From NCBI GenBank assembly GCA_900551445.1, contig URWA01000026.1, forward strand, positions 1 to 45,439: DNA of 45,439 nucleotides. Reading direction: 5' to 3'. A program made the position numbers and the translations under genes. The stretch comes from an uncultured Bacteroides sp. (lineage in GTDB: Bacteria; Bacteroidota; Bacteroidia; Bacteroidales; Bacteroidaceae). Of this stretch, positions 32,321 to 40,879 are shown one piece after another. Every line of letters starts with the position of its first letter. The first letter of the stretch is position 1. The notes under the pieces are model-generated. The model was not told the origin of the DNA. It did not search any database and was given only the letters and a program-made list of their open reading frames with translations.

Positions 32321-33661
32321 ATGAAAAAGGAATATATCGTTTACAAGCTTTCCGAATGTGCCAAGCAGGCATGCCGTATAGACAATGAACTGTTTACAAA
32401 GTACAACGTGAAGCGAGGCCTTCGTAATGAAGACGGTACGGGAGTACTGGTGGGACTGACGAAGATTGGTAATGTGGTAGGGTATGAACGTACCGACCAG
32501 GGACTGAAACCGATTCCGGGCAAGTTGTTCTATCGTGGATACGACTTGGACGACATCGCTCATGCGCTGTTGCGCGAGAAACGTTTCGGCTTTGAGGAAG
32601 TGGCCTATCTGTTGCTTTCGGGGGAACTCCCGGACAGTGAGCAGCTGGCTTCGTTCAAGGAACTGATTAACGACAACATGCCGCTCGACAAGAAGACCAC
32701 GATGAACATCATCGACCTGGAGGGACAGAACATCATGAACATTCTGGCCCGCAGTGTACTGGAGATGTACACGTTCGACCCGAATCCGGATGACATCTCA
32801 CGCGACAACCTGATGCGTCAGTCCATCGAGCTGATTTCGAAGTTCCCGACCATCATTGCGTATGCTTACAATATTTATCGTCACAGCATCCACGGACGTT
32901 CCTTGCATATCCGTCACCCGCACGAGAACCTGTCGCTGGCCGAGAACTTCCTTTATATGATTAAAAAGGACTATACACCGCTGGAAGCCCGTATGCTCGA
33001 CTTGCTGTTGGTGTTGCAGGCAGAACACGGAGGTGGTAACAACTCTACGTTTACAGTACGTGTCACCAGTTCTACCCGTACGGATACCTATTCCAGCATC
33101 GCCGCCGGTATCGGTTCTTTGAAAGGTCCGTTGCATGGAGGTGCCAATATTCAGGTGATCAAGATGTTCCATCACTTGAAGGAGGTGATTTCCGATTGGA
33201 CGAATGTGGATGAGATTGATACGTACCTGACCCGCATGTTGAACAAGGAGGCATACGACGGCAGCGGACTGATTTACGGTATCGGTCATGCGGTGTACAC
33301 CATTTCCGACCCGCGTGCGGTCTTGCTGAAGGAACTGGCCGGCGAGCTGGTGGCAGAAAAGGGATGTGAAAAGGAATTTGCTTTCCTGGAACTGTTGGAA
33401 CAGCGTGCCATAGAATGTTTCAAGAAGGTGAAAGGCACCAAGAAACAGGTATGTTCGAACGTGGACTTCTATTCGGGATTTATCTACGAAATGATGGGAC
33501 TGCCGCATGAAATCTATACGCCGCTGTTTGCCATGGCCCGTATCGTAGGATGGACGGCACACCGCATTGAGGAGCTGAACTTCGAAGGTCGCCGCATCAT
33601 CCGTCCGGCCTACAAGAACGTGCTGGAGGAAGTGGACTATAAGCCGATAAAAGACCGCTGA
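32321..33661 (+). CDS. gltA: Citrate synthase
   Basis: The 446-residue enzyme condenses oxaloacetate and acetyl-CoA. Catalytic residues are in GPLHGGANIQV (His), GIGHAVYTISDPRA (His) and NVDFYSGFIYEMMGLP (Asp). The sequence is the larger Bacteroidota form with an N-terminal extension of about 60 residues (CRIDNELFTKYNVKRGLR). It is the last gene of the cluster, in reverse pathway order. A terminator follows 22 nt after the stop. Confidence 0.95.
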   Translation: MKKEYIVYKLSECAKQACRIDNELFTKYNVKRGLRNEDGTGVLVGLTKIGNVVGYERTDQGLKPIPGKLFYRGYDLDDIAHALLREKRFGFEEVAYLLLSGELPDSEQLASFKELINDNMPLDKKTTMNIIDLEGQNIMNILARSVLEMYTFDPNPDDISRDNLMRQSIELISKFPTIIAYAYNIYRHSIHGRSLHIRHPHENLSLAENFLYMIKKDYTPLEARMLDLLLVLQAEHGGGNNSTFTVRVTSSTRTDTYSSIAAGIGSLKGPLHGGANIQVIKMFHHLKEVISDWTNVDEIDTYLTRMLNKEAYDGSGLIYGIGHAVYTISDPRAVLLKELAGELVAEKGCEKEFAFLELLEQRAIECFKKVKGTKKQVCSNVDFYSGFIYEMMGLPHEIYTPLFAMARIVGWTAHRIEELNFEGRRIIRPAYKNVLEEVDYKPIKDR

Positions 33662-33682
33662 TTATTGCGATGAAAATAACCG

Positions 33683-33728
33683 AAAGAGGCTGCGGAAACC
33701 CGATGAAGGTTTCTGTGGCCTCTTTTGT
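33683..33728 (+). terminator. Terminator after gltA
   Basis: AAAGAGGC (33683-33690) pairs with GCCTCTTT (33718-33725), and GGAAACC with GGTTTC inside, then TTTTG. Confidence 0.75.
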
Positions 33729-33753
33729 GTTAGGTATATCGGCCTGAATTGTG

Positions 33754-33761
33754 TACCTTTG
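33754..33761 (+). promoter_or_regulatory. EamA transporter -7 element
   Basis: TACCTTTG fits the consensus and lies 26 nt before the ATG at 33788. The -33 is not clear. Confidence 0.6.
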
Positions 33762-33787
33762 CGGCGTTTATTCTTACATTTCGCAGT

Positions 33788-34705
33788 ATGAACAGTTTGA
33801 AAGGATTTTTCTATGGACTTGCCACTTCGGTGACATTCGGTTTGATACCCTTGTTTACCCTTCCGCTGATGCGGAAAGGGATGATGTTTGATTCCATTCT
33901 TTTCTATCGCTTCCTTTTTGCCACCTTTGCTTTGGGGGTGATGATGAAGGTGAAAAAGGAATCGTTTCATATAGAGTTGCGGGATATTCCGCTGTTTCTT
34001 TTGCTGGGATTGTTTTACACCGGTTCGGCCATGTTCTTGTTCTGGGGATATGGTTTTATGGGGGCGGGAGTGGCCACTACCCTGCATTTCACCTATCCGG
34101 TGTTCGTCACCTTGCTGATGTGGGTGCTGTTTCGTGAGAAGGCGTCTTGGGTGACATGGATTGCCATTCTGCTGGCGGTGTATGGCGTGTCTGAACTTTC
34201 GTTGAAAGGAGATGAATTGTCGTTTGATGTGTCGGGGGTGATTATCGTCCTTCTTTCGGCAGTATGCTACGCCAGTTACATTGTGGCTGTCAACAAATCC
34301 CGTCTGCGCGATATGAACGGGCGGAAACTGGCTTTTTATGTGTTTATTGTCAGCACGGTGATGTTTGCCGTGAAGGCGCTGACCAATCAAGGGATACAAC
34401 CGGTGCCGGATGCCGTGTCGGTAGGAAATCTGGTGTTGTTGGCCGTAGTGCCGACCGTCATCTCCAATATCACGCTGGTGTTGGCCGTACAGCATATCGG
34501 GGGTACGCTTACCTCTGTGCTGGGAGCCATGGAGCCGGTGACGGCTGTCTGTATCGGTGCCTTGATTTTCGGCGAATCGTTTACGGCACAGGAGGCTTGG
34601 GGAATTTTTCTGATTCTGGTGGCCGTCACGTTGATTGTGCTGACCAAGACCATTCAGAAAACGTTGTCTACGGTGGTCCGTAAGATTCGTCCGCGTCATG
34701 CCTGA
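33788..34705 (+). CDS. EamA/DMT-family inner-membrane transporter
   Basis: The 305-residue protein has ten hydrophobic helices in two repeats of five, as in EamA (RhaT/YdcZ-like) metabolite exporters. I start at the ATG at 33788 (MNSLKGFFYGLATSVTFGLIPLF), because the longer frame from 33749 would begin upstream of the -7 element. The second repeat contains IGGTLTSVLGAMEPVTA and ALIFGES, the common EamA pattern. The substrate is not predictable. It stands alone, converging on ygiQ with 24 nt between the genes, where a small GAACCC/GGGTTC hairpin lies. Confidence 0.88.
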   Translation: MNSLKGFFYGLATSVTFGLIPLFTLPLMRKGMMFDSILFYRFLFATFALGVMMKVKKESFHIELRDIPLFLLLGLFYTGSAMFLFWGYGFMGAGVATTLHFTYPVFVTLLMWVLFREKASWVTWIAILLAVYGVSELSLKGDELSFDVSGVIIVLLSAVCYASYIVAVNKSRLRDMNGRKLAFYVFIVSTVMFAVKALTNQGIQPVPDAVSVGNLVLLAVVPTVISNITLVLAVQHIGGTLTSVLGAMEPVTAVCIGALIFGESFTAQEAWGIFLILVAVTLIVLTKTIQKTLSTVVRKIRPRHA

Positions 34706-34729
34706 CACGGACGAACCCCAGTGGGTTCC

Positions 34730-36580
34730 TTATTTCCCGTATAGCTTGTTGATCAGGTCGTTCCGGCCGATTTTCCGCAGTTCGTTGATGATGGCCTTGC
34801 GCTCTTCAGGCTTGTACCAGAAGAAGAACATGCGCTGGGCCAGTTTTTCGCGCGGCGTCTTGGCCGAGAAGACGGGTTCCAGGGTGTAAGGATGCAGCCC
34901 GGTGTACCATGCTTCCGTAGAGACCGTCATGGGGGTCGGGGTGAAATCCTGCACCTGCTCCAGATGAAAATCCAACCGCTTGGTAATGACGGCCAGTTCG
35001 GCCATATCCTCTTCCGTACATCCGGGATGGCTGCTGATGAAGTAGGGAATAATCTGCTGCCGCAGTCCGGCTTCCTTATTGATTTTGTCGAAGATACGCT
35101 TGAACTCATAGAACTGCTCAAAGGGCGGTTTGCGCATCAGGTAGAGCACCTTGTCACTGGTATGTTCCGGTGCCACCTTCAGTCGTCCGCTCACGTGACG
35201 TGTAATCAGTTCGCGTGTATATTCCTTGGTACTCTGGTTGGTTTTTGCGTCCTTGCTTTGGTGCAGAAGCAGGTCGTAACGTACCCCGCTTCCGATAAAG
35301 CTTTTCTTGATGCCCGGCAAGCTGTCTACCGCATGATAGATTTCCAGCAGTGGATGATGGTCGGTATTCAAGTTCGGGCAGATTTTGGGGTGGATACACG
35401 ACGGGCGTTTACAACGCTGACAGAGGGACGTATCTTTCCCTCCCATCTGGTACATGTTGGCCGAAGGGCCTCCCAAATCACTCAGATAGCCTTTGAAGTC
35501 GGGCATTTCGGTGATGGCCTTCACCTCTTTGAGGATACTTTCCTTGCTTCGGCTGACGATGAACTTTCCCTGATGGGCCGAAATGGTACAGAAAGCGCAT
35601 CCGCCAAAACAGCCTCGGTGGATGTTGACAGAGAATTTAATCATCTCGTATGCCGGAATCCGTTTGTTCTTGTATTTGGGATGCGGCAGACGGGTATAAG
35701 GCAGGTCGAACGACATGTCCAGCTCTCCTTGTGTCATCGGAGGATAGGGAGGGTTGGTGACCACCGTCTGCTTGCCTACTTGTTGCAGTATGCGGGCTGC
35801 GGCATAACGGTTGGATTCTTCCTCGATGTGGCGGAAATTCTGTGCCTGCTTTTTCTTGTCTTTCAGACATTCCTCATGGGAATACAGGGTAAGGTCACCC
35901 TGTCCGTTGGAATTCTCCGGCAGGTGGGCAGCTTCTTCCTGCGAAATCAGGTAAGCCGTTTGTGGAATGTCGTGTGGCAGGTCGCCGGCATGCGTTTCTC
36001 CTTCCACTTTCAGCAGTCGTTCACTCAGTTCCGTAATAGGCTTTTCGCCCATGCCGTAAATCAGCAGGTCCGCTCTCGATTCCACCAGAATGGAAGGACG
36101 CAGCTTTTCTTCCCAGTAGTCGTAATGGGTCAGTCGTCGGAGGGAAGCTTCGATACCTCCCAAAACCACCGGTACATCGGGATACAGCTTCTTCAGAATC
36201 TGTGTATAGACAATGCTCGGATACTCCGGGCGCATGTCGTGTCGTCCGTCCGGAGTATACGCATCTTCACTTCTCAGTCGTTTGTTGGCCGTGTATTTGT
36301 TGACCATGCTGTCCATGCATCCGGCAGAAACGCCGAAGAACAGGCGGGGTCTTCCCAGTTTCTTGAAGTCGCGCAAGTCATCGCGCCAGTTGGGCTGGGG
36401 AATGATGGCCACTTTCAGGCCTTTGGCTTCGAGCATTCGTCCGATGACGGCAGCTCCGAAAGAAGGATGGTCCACATAGGCATCCCCGCTGAAAATAATG
36501 ACATCCAGTTCATTCCATCCCCTCAGTTCGGCTTCTTTCTTGGTCGTAGGCAGCCAGTCGGTCAGCTTGTATTCTTTCAA
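34730..36580 (-). CDS. YgiQ-family radical SAM protein
   Basis: The 616-residue protein has an N-terminal UPF0313/YgiQ domain (DWLPTTKKEAELRGW, VVLGGIEASLRR) and a radical SAM core with HRGCFGGCAFC, whose three Cys bind a [4Fe-4S] cluster. A second cysteine group (CQRCKRPSCIHPKICP) may bind another metal. Family biochemical function remains undefined. It starts 6 nt after the stop of a small gene, so the two are almost surely co-transcribed. A radical SAM enzyme suits anaerobic life. Confidence 0.93.
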   Translation of the reverse strand: MKEYKLTDWLPTTKKEAELRGWNELDVIIFSGDAYVDHPSFGAAVIGRMLEAKGLKVAIIPQPNWRDDLRDFKKLGRPRLFFGVSAGCMDSMVNKYTANKRLRSEDAYTPDGRHDMRPEYPSIVYTQILKKLYPDVPVVLGGIEASLRRLTHYDYWEEKLRPSILVESRADLLIYGMGEKPITELSERLLKVEGETHAGDLPHDIPQTAYLISQEEAAHLPENSNGQGDLTLYSHEECLKDKKKQAQNFRHIEEESNRYAAARILQQVGKQTVVTNPPYPPMTQGELDMSFDLPYTRLPHPKYKNKRIPAYEMIKFSVNIHRGCFGGCAFCTISAHQGKFIVSRSKESILKEVKAITEMPDFKGYLSDLGGPSANMYQMGGKDTSLCQRCKRPSCIHPKICPNLNTDHHPLLEIYHAVDSLPGIKKSFIGSGVRYDLLLHQSKDAKTNQSTKEYTRELITRHVSGRLKVAPEHTSDKVLYLMRKPPFEQFYEFKRIFDKINKEAGLRQQIIPYFISSHPGCTEEDMAELAVITKRLDFHLEQVQDFTPTPMTVSTEAWYTGLHPYTLEPVFSAKTPREKLAQRMFFFWYKPEERKAIINELRKIGRNDLINKLYGK

Positions 36581-36586
36581 GGCAGT

Positions 36587-36934
36587 TTATGAATTGTGGG
36601 TTTCTTCTGTAGATTCGTCTTCGTTGTCTTCTTTCTCTTCCTTTTCTCTTTCCCATTTGATATAGAGCAGGATGAGCTGGTGCAGTCCGAAGGCCTTCAT
36701 GTTGTTGTGGTAAATGACGTCGATGCACAAGTCGAGCAAATCCTTGCTGTTTTCTTCCATGGAAGCAATCAGTGAACGGATGTTCAGTTTCAGCTTGTCG
36801 AGCACGGTTTCGTCTACGATGCCGTTGCTGTCAATGAGTTGCTGGAAGAGGGAATATTTTTCAATGGTTTCCAGATGTTTTTCAGAAACCTCGATGCTCC
36901 GTGTGCCGGAAGCGTTGGCCTGTATGGTATACAT
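36587..36934 (-). CDS. Conserved-looking 115-residue protein of unknown function
   Basis: I do not recognise this family. The protein is soluble and helical, begins MYTIQANASGTRSIEVSEK, and ends in a strongly acidic tail (EKEEKEDNEDESTEET). There is no signal peptide or membrane helix. A middle segment (LLDLCIDVIYHNNMKAFGL) is hydrophobic with regular spacing, suggesting a helical bundle. It is preceded by a TACCTTTG promoter element and leads directly into the YgiQ gene after 6 nt, so it may be a partner or adaptor of that enzyme (inference). Confidence 0.75.
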   Translation of the reverse strand: MYTIQANASGTRSIEVSEKHLETIEKYSLFQQLIDSNGIVDETVLDKLKLNIRSLIASMEENSKDLLDLCIDVIYHNNMKAFGLHQLILLYIKWEREKEEKEDNEDESTEETHNS

Positions 36935-36961
36935 AATGCGATAATTTTAAAGTTTATGTAA

Positions 36962-36969
36962 CAAAGGTA
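36962..36969 (-). promoter_or_regulatory. -7 element of the small gene/ygiQ operon
   Basis: The leftward strand reads TACCTTTG, 27 nt before the ATG. The -33 is not clear. Confidence 0.6.
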
Positions 36970-37058
36970 ATTTTTTTCTACGTATCGGCGGCGGTTTTTT
37001 CGGCTTTTATTTAGAGATTTTTGTGTATTTCCCCCTCGGAAAATGGAGGACTGCGGTG

Positions 37059-37066
37059 TATCTTTG
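37059..37066 (+). promoter_or_regulatory. Candidate -7 element of the hemerythrin/LuxR operon
   Basis: TATCTTTG matches the consensus and implies a leader of about 110 nt. A weaker alternative, TTATTTTG, lies at 37133-37140. Confidence 0.45.
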
Positions 37067-37188
37067 TCTGAAAGGTCAAAAAGTGCAGGAATATACCTAA
37101 AAATAGTGATTGTGGTTTTTGACTGGATTTCTTTATTTTGCCACGTAAAATGATGAATACGATATTTATGTGTAATAATACGACCCGG

Positions 37189-37869
37189 ATGTATAAACCC
37201 ACGGACAAAATGAGTGACCTGATATGCGAGAACTACGCGCTCTTGCAAGTGTTGAGCCGCTTTGGTGTTTCGCTGGGCTTTGGTGACAAATCGGTGCAGG
37301 AAGTCTGCGCGATGAACAATGTGGACTGCAATACGTTTTTGATTGTAGTGAACTTTCTCGGTGAGGAGAGCAACCATATCCATGACCATTTGAACGGGCT
37401 TTCCATTCCGGCTTTGATGGATTATCTGAAACGGGCACATTCTTATTTCCTGGATTTTCAGTTGCCTACCATCCGTCGGAAACTCATTGAAGCCATCGAT
37501 TGTTCCTCGGAAAACGAAGTGGCCTTTCTTATTGTCAAGTTTTTTGATGCGTATGTGCATGAAGTACGGAAGCACATGGAATATGAAAATGAAAAGGTGT
37601 TTACGTATGTGGAGCATTTGTTGAAGGGAGAGCGTTTGCCGGACTATTGTATCGGGGTGTTTGCCCGTCGTCATGACCAGGTAAATGCCAAATTGACTGA
37701 ATTGAAGAATATCATTATCAAATATTATCCGTCGGGCGGTGACAATCAGCTGCTGAATGCCACGCTGTTCGATATTTTTAGTTGTGAAGAAGATTTGGCT
37801 TCACACAACCGGGTGGAAGATTATATTTTTGTGCCCGCCATTATGGAGCTTGAAAAGGAGATAAAATGA
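37189..37869 (+). CDS. Hemerythrin-domain protein, RIC/YtfE/ScdA-like
   Basis: The protein has 226 residues from the ATG at 37189; ATGs at 37150 and 37153 would add 12-13 residues, and the start is uncertain. The N-terminal DUF542-like domain (LICENYALLQVLSRFGVSLGFGDKSV) lacks the cysteines seen in ScdA. The hemerythrin part keeps the iron ligands: His in LKRAHSYF, two His and a Glu in VHEVRKHMEYENE, His in ARRHDQVN and His/Glu in ASHNRVEDY. Family members carry a di-iron site and repair iron-sulfur clusters or sense O2 or NO. A 4-nt overlap with a LuxR-type regulator gene suggests sensing tied to gene control (inference). Confidence 0.85.
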   Translation: MYKPTDKMSDLICENYALLQVLSRFGVSLGFGDKSVQEVCAMNNVDCNTFLIVVNFLGEESNHIHDHLNGLSIPALMDYLKRAHSYFLDFQLPTIRRKLIEAIDCSSENEVAFLIVKFFDAYVHEVRKHMEYENEKVFTYVEHLLKGERLPDYCIGVFARRHDQVNAKLTELKNIIIKYYPSGGDNQLLNATLFDIFSCEEDLASHNRVEDYIFVPAIMELEKEIK

Positions 37870-38474
37870 AACCGCAAGAAACAATATACATTGCTGTGGC
37901 TGAAAAGTCGATGATTGTCCGTAGCGGACTGGTGTCTGTGCTGAGGCGTCTGCCCGATTTGTCGGTGCAGGTGATTGAAATTTCTTCGGAAGAGGGCTTG
38001 CGGCATTGTATGGAGGCACACAGGCCTCAGATATTGGTGATAAATCCTCAGTTTGGAGGATGGTTTGATGTGGCGGCCTTCAAGCAGGAATATGCCGACC
38101 AGTCGATGAAGTTTGTGTCGTTGATTTATACGATGGTAGATGCCAGCCAGTTGAAAGGCTATGATGACTCCGTAGGACTGTTTGATGATGTCGATTCATT
38201 GTCGCACAAGATTTTGCAACTGATGAACATGGCGGAAGAAGAGGACAGCGACCAAGATTCGTTGAGTCAGCGGGAAAAGGAAATTGTGGGCTGTGTGGTC
38301 CGTGGAATGACCAATAAAGAGATTGCTGAGAAACTGTATATTTCTGTGCATACGGTCATTACGCACCGGAGAAATATCACGAGGAAGCTGCAAATCCATT
38401 CGGCGGCCGGATTGACCATTTATGCCATTGTAAACAAACTGGTAGAACTGAGTGAGGTGAAAATGAACTTATAA
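37866..38474 (+). CDS. LuxR-type transcriptional regulator with degenerate receiver
   Basis: The 202-residue protein has a C-terminal LuxR/FixJ helix-turn-helix (LSQREKEIVGCVVRGMTNKE, then SVHTVITHRRNI). The N-terminal half resembles a response-regulator receiver, yet the acidic pair is AEK (IAVAEKSMIVRSGL), the phospho-accepting Asp is Asn in ILVINPQF, and the conserved Lys is not found near GLFDDVD. It is therefore probably not phosphorylated. Coupling to the hemerythrin gene by ATGA suggests that the signal comes from that protein, for example oxygen or nitric oxide. No histidine kinase gene is in the window. Confidence 0.87.
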   Translation: MKPQETIYIAVAEKSMIVRSGLVSVLRRLPDLSVQVIEISSEEGLRHCMEAHRPQILVINPQFGGWFDVAAFKQEYADQSMKFVSLIYTMVDASQLKGYDDSVGLFDDVDSLSHKILQLMNMAEEEDSDQDSLSQREKEIVGCVVRGMTNKEIAEKLYISVHTVITHRRNITRKLQIHSAAGLTIYAIVNKLVELSEVKMNL

Positions 38475-38526
38475 GTGAATCTTGCTATTTGGACCGATTC
38501 TAAAATACCCATTTTTAGGTATTGTC

Positions 38527-38552
38527 CGGGAAAGCGGATTCCCGTATCTTTG
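38527..38552 (+). promoter_or_regulatory. lut promoter with dyad operator
   Basis: TATCTTTG (38545-38552) is the -7. Directly before it CGGGAA (38527-38532) and TTCCCG (38539-38544) form a perfect dyad within the promoter spacer, a likely repressor site. Confidence 0.6.
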
Positions 38553-38614
38553 CAGTGTTAGTCATATAGAAATTACGTAAACCACAAAAGTAAAAGAAGT
38601 TAGTTATTAGTTGG

Positions 38615-38646
38615 GTGTGCCCTGCGAAGTGATTCGCGGGGCACAC
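38615..38646 (+). promoter_or_regulatory. Strong hairpin in the lut leader
   Basis: GTGTGCCCTGCGAA (38615-38628), loop GTGA, and TTCGCGGGGCACAC (38633-38646) form a 14-bp stem with one G-U. It lies about 60 nt after the probable transcription start and 120 nt before lutA. No T run follows at once, so it is not an obvious terminator. Confidence 0.7.
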
Positions 38647-38768
38647 GCATTTGTAATAGTTTGTTGCTCGTTTTTAAAACCTGTTCAAAATGCAAAGGAA
38701 AATTTTCATATCCGGAGAAAACCTTTTACTTTTGCTCGAAAGAAGACTAATAACTGATTTAGATATAT

Positions 38769-39509
38769 ATGAAAGTAGGATTATTTATTCCCTGTTATAT
38801 CAATGCCGTTTATCCACAGGTGGGGGTAGCTTCTTTTAAGTTACTGAAAAGTCTGGGGGTAGATGTCGATTATCCGCTGGATCAGACTTGCTGCGGACAA
38901 CCGATGGCGAATGCGGGGTTTGAGGAAGAGTCTGTGGAGTTGGCCCGTCGTTTTGACCGTCTTTTTGAACAATATGATTACATCGTGGGCCCGTCGGCCA
39001 GTTGCGTAGTGTTCGTGCGTGATCATTATGGTAACTTGTTGGCAAAAGAGTCGCACCGTTGTGCCAGTGAAGAAAAAATCTATGATATTTGTGAGTTCAT
39101 CCATGACGTGGTGAAGCCTACCTCCTTGCAGGCTTCTTTTCCTCACAAGGTAAGTATTCAGAACAGTTGCCATGGGGTTCGTCTGATGCATCTTTCTTCT
39201 CCCAGTGAATTGAATATACCTTATTATAATAAGCTTCGTGATTTGTTGTCATTGGTGAAAGATATTGAAGTGGTGGAACCGGAGCGTCCGGATGAATGTT
39301 GCGGTTTTGGCGGTATGTTTGCGGTGGAGGAACATGCCGTATCCGGTCAGATGGGGCGTGACAAGGTGCAGCGTCACATTGATACGGGAGCCGAATACAT
39401 CGTAGGGGCAGACAGTTCTTGTCTGATGCATCAGAACGGGATTATTTCCCGGGAGAAATTACCCATCAAAACCATTCATATTGTAGAAGTTTTAGCAGCA
39501 GGATTATGA
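38769..39509 (+). CDS. lutA: Lactate utilisation protein A, Fe-S/CCG-domain subunit
   Basis: The 246-residue protein has two CCG domains: DQTCCGQPMANAGF and, further on, PDECCGFGGMFAVEE, with NSCHGVRLMHL between. These cysteine motifs bind an unusual iron-sulfur centre. LutA with LutB and LutC oxidises L-lactate to pyruvate in the cytoplasm, replacing flavin lactate dehydrogenase. The order lutA, lutB, lutC with ATGA overlap at the first junction matches the family. A long structured leader and a dyad over the promoter suggest regulated expression. YkgE is the alternative name. Confidence 0.93.
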   Translation: MKVGLFIPCYINAVYPQVGVASFKLLKSLGVDVDYPLDQTCCGQPMANAGFEEESVELARRFDRLFEQYDYIVGPSASCVVFVRDHYGNLLAKESHRCASEEKIYDICEFIHDVVKPTSLQASFPHKVSIQNSCHGVRLMHLSSPSELNIPYYNKLRDLLSLVKDIEVVEPERPDECCGFGGMFAVEEHAVSGQMGRDKVQRHIDTGAEYIVGADSSCLMHQNGIISREKLPIKTIHIVEVLAAGL

Positions 39510-40873
39510 GTACGAAACATTCAAAAGCTGCCGAGAAGTTTCAGGAAAACAAGAAACTGGCGGCCTGGCACGACCAGACATTGTGGATGATGCGTGCCAA
39601 ACGTGATAAAATCAGCCGGGAAGTGCCGGAATGGGAGCATTTGCGTGATATGGCTTCTGCCATTAAAATGTATAGCAACAGTCATCTTGATATGCTTTTG
39701 CAGGAGTTCGAGAAGAATGCCCAGGCAAACGGGGCTCATGTGTATTGGGCAAAGGATGCGGATGAGTATTGTGCCATTATCTATAATATCTTGCACGGGC
39801 ATAATGTGCATCGTTTCATCAAGAGCAAATCCATGCTGGCTGAGGAGTGTGGATTGAATGAATTCTTGATTCAGAAAGGGATTGACGTGGTGGAAAGTGA
39901 CTTGGGCGAACGGATTCTTCAGCTCATGCACAAGAAGCCGAGTCACATTGTGGTACCGGCCATCCACATCAAGAAAGAAGAAATCGGTGAACTGTTTGTA
40001 AAAGAGATGGGCACGGAACCCGGAAATAATGACCAGACTTATCTGACGCACGCGGCCCGCAAGAATTTGCGTCATAAGTTCCTGGAGGCAGAAGCAGCCA
40101 TGACCGGTGCCAACTTTGCCGTGGCTTCTACAGGTGAGTTTGTGGTATGTACCAATGAAGGAAATGCCGATATGGGAACCTCGCAGCCCAAACTGCAGAT
40201 TGCTGCTTTCGGACTGGAGAAAATTGTACCCGACCGGGAAGCATTGGGGGTATTTACCCGACTGCTGGCGCGTTCCGGTACGGGACAGCCGATTACTACT
40301 TATACTTCTCATTACCGCAAGCCTCGTAAGGGGGGAGAATTGCATATCATTATTGTGGACAACGGACGCAGTAACATTCTGGCCGATCAGGAGCATGTGA
40401 AGACCTTGAACTGCCTGCGTTGTGGGGCCTGCATGAACACATGTCCGGTATATCGTCGTTCGGGAGGATATTCGTATACGTATTTCATTCCGGGTCCTAT
40501 CGGCATCAATTTGGGTATGCTGAAAGCTCCTTTGCATTATTATGACAACGTATCGGCATGCTCTTTGTGCTATTCTTGCCAGAACGTGTGTCCGGCAAAA
40601 GTGGACTTGGCCGACCAGATTTACCGTTGGCGGCAGAAGTTGGACGATTTGGGAGTGGCCAGTTCGTCCAAACGGACTATGTCGGGAGGTATGAAAGTGC
40701 TGATGGAACATCCGGCCCTGTTCAATTTTGCATTGGCACGAGCGTCGTGGGTGAACTCATTCCCGCATGCACTGATATATAACGGTTTGAATGATTGGGG
40801 TAAAGAACATGATATGCCTCAGTTTGCCAAAGAAAGCTTTAATGAGATGTGGAAAAAGGGTAAAGTAAAATAA
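39506..40873 (+). CDS. lutB: Lactate utilisation protein B, ferredoxin-type subunit
   Basis: The 455-residue protein starts at the ATG at 39506, overlapping the lutA stop by 4 nt; a frame from 39419 runs upstream inside lutA and is not family-like. The N-terminal two-thirds is an LUD domain. Two [4Fe-4S] motifs follow: CLRCGACMNTCPVYR and CSLCYSCQNVCP. It probably carries electrons from LutA to a quinone or ferredoxin carrier. lutC follows after 6 nt. Confidence 0.94.
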   Translation: MSTKHSKAAEKFQENKKLAAWHDQTLWMMRAKRDKISREVPEWEHLRDMASAIKMYSNSHLDMLLQEFEKNAQANGAHVYWAKDADEYCAIIYNILHGHNVHRFIKSKSMLAEECGLNEFLIQKGIDVVESDLGERILQLMHKKPSHIVVPAIHIKKEEIGELFVKEMGTEPGNNDQTYLTHAARKNLRHKFLEAEAAMTGANFAVASTGEFVVCTNEGNADMGTSQPKLQIAAFGLEKIVPDREALGVFTRLLARSGTGQPITTYTSHYRKPRKGGELHIIIVDNGRSNILADQEHVKTLNCLRCGACMNTCPVYRRSGGYSYTYFIPGPIGINLGMLKAPLHYYDNVSACSLCYSCQNVCPAKVDLADQIYRWRQKLDDLGVASSSKRTMSGGMKVLMEHPALFNFALARASWVNSFPHALIYNGLNDWGKEHDMPQFAKESFNEMWKKGKVK

Positions 40874-40879
40874 GGAGTC

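Noticed and set aside
34713..34728. GAACCC/GGGTTC hairpin between the EamA and YgiQ genes as a terminator
   Set aside because: Six pairs and no T run; too weak to list as a feature.
34892..36592. A 566-codon plus-strand frame opposite YgiQ
   Set aside because: YgiQ motifs on the other strand are unambiguous; the plus frame is a codon-bias shadow.
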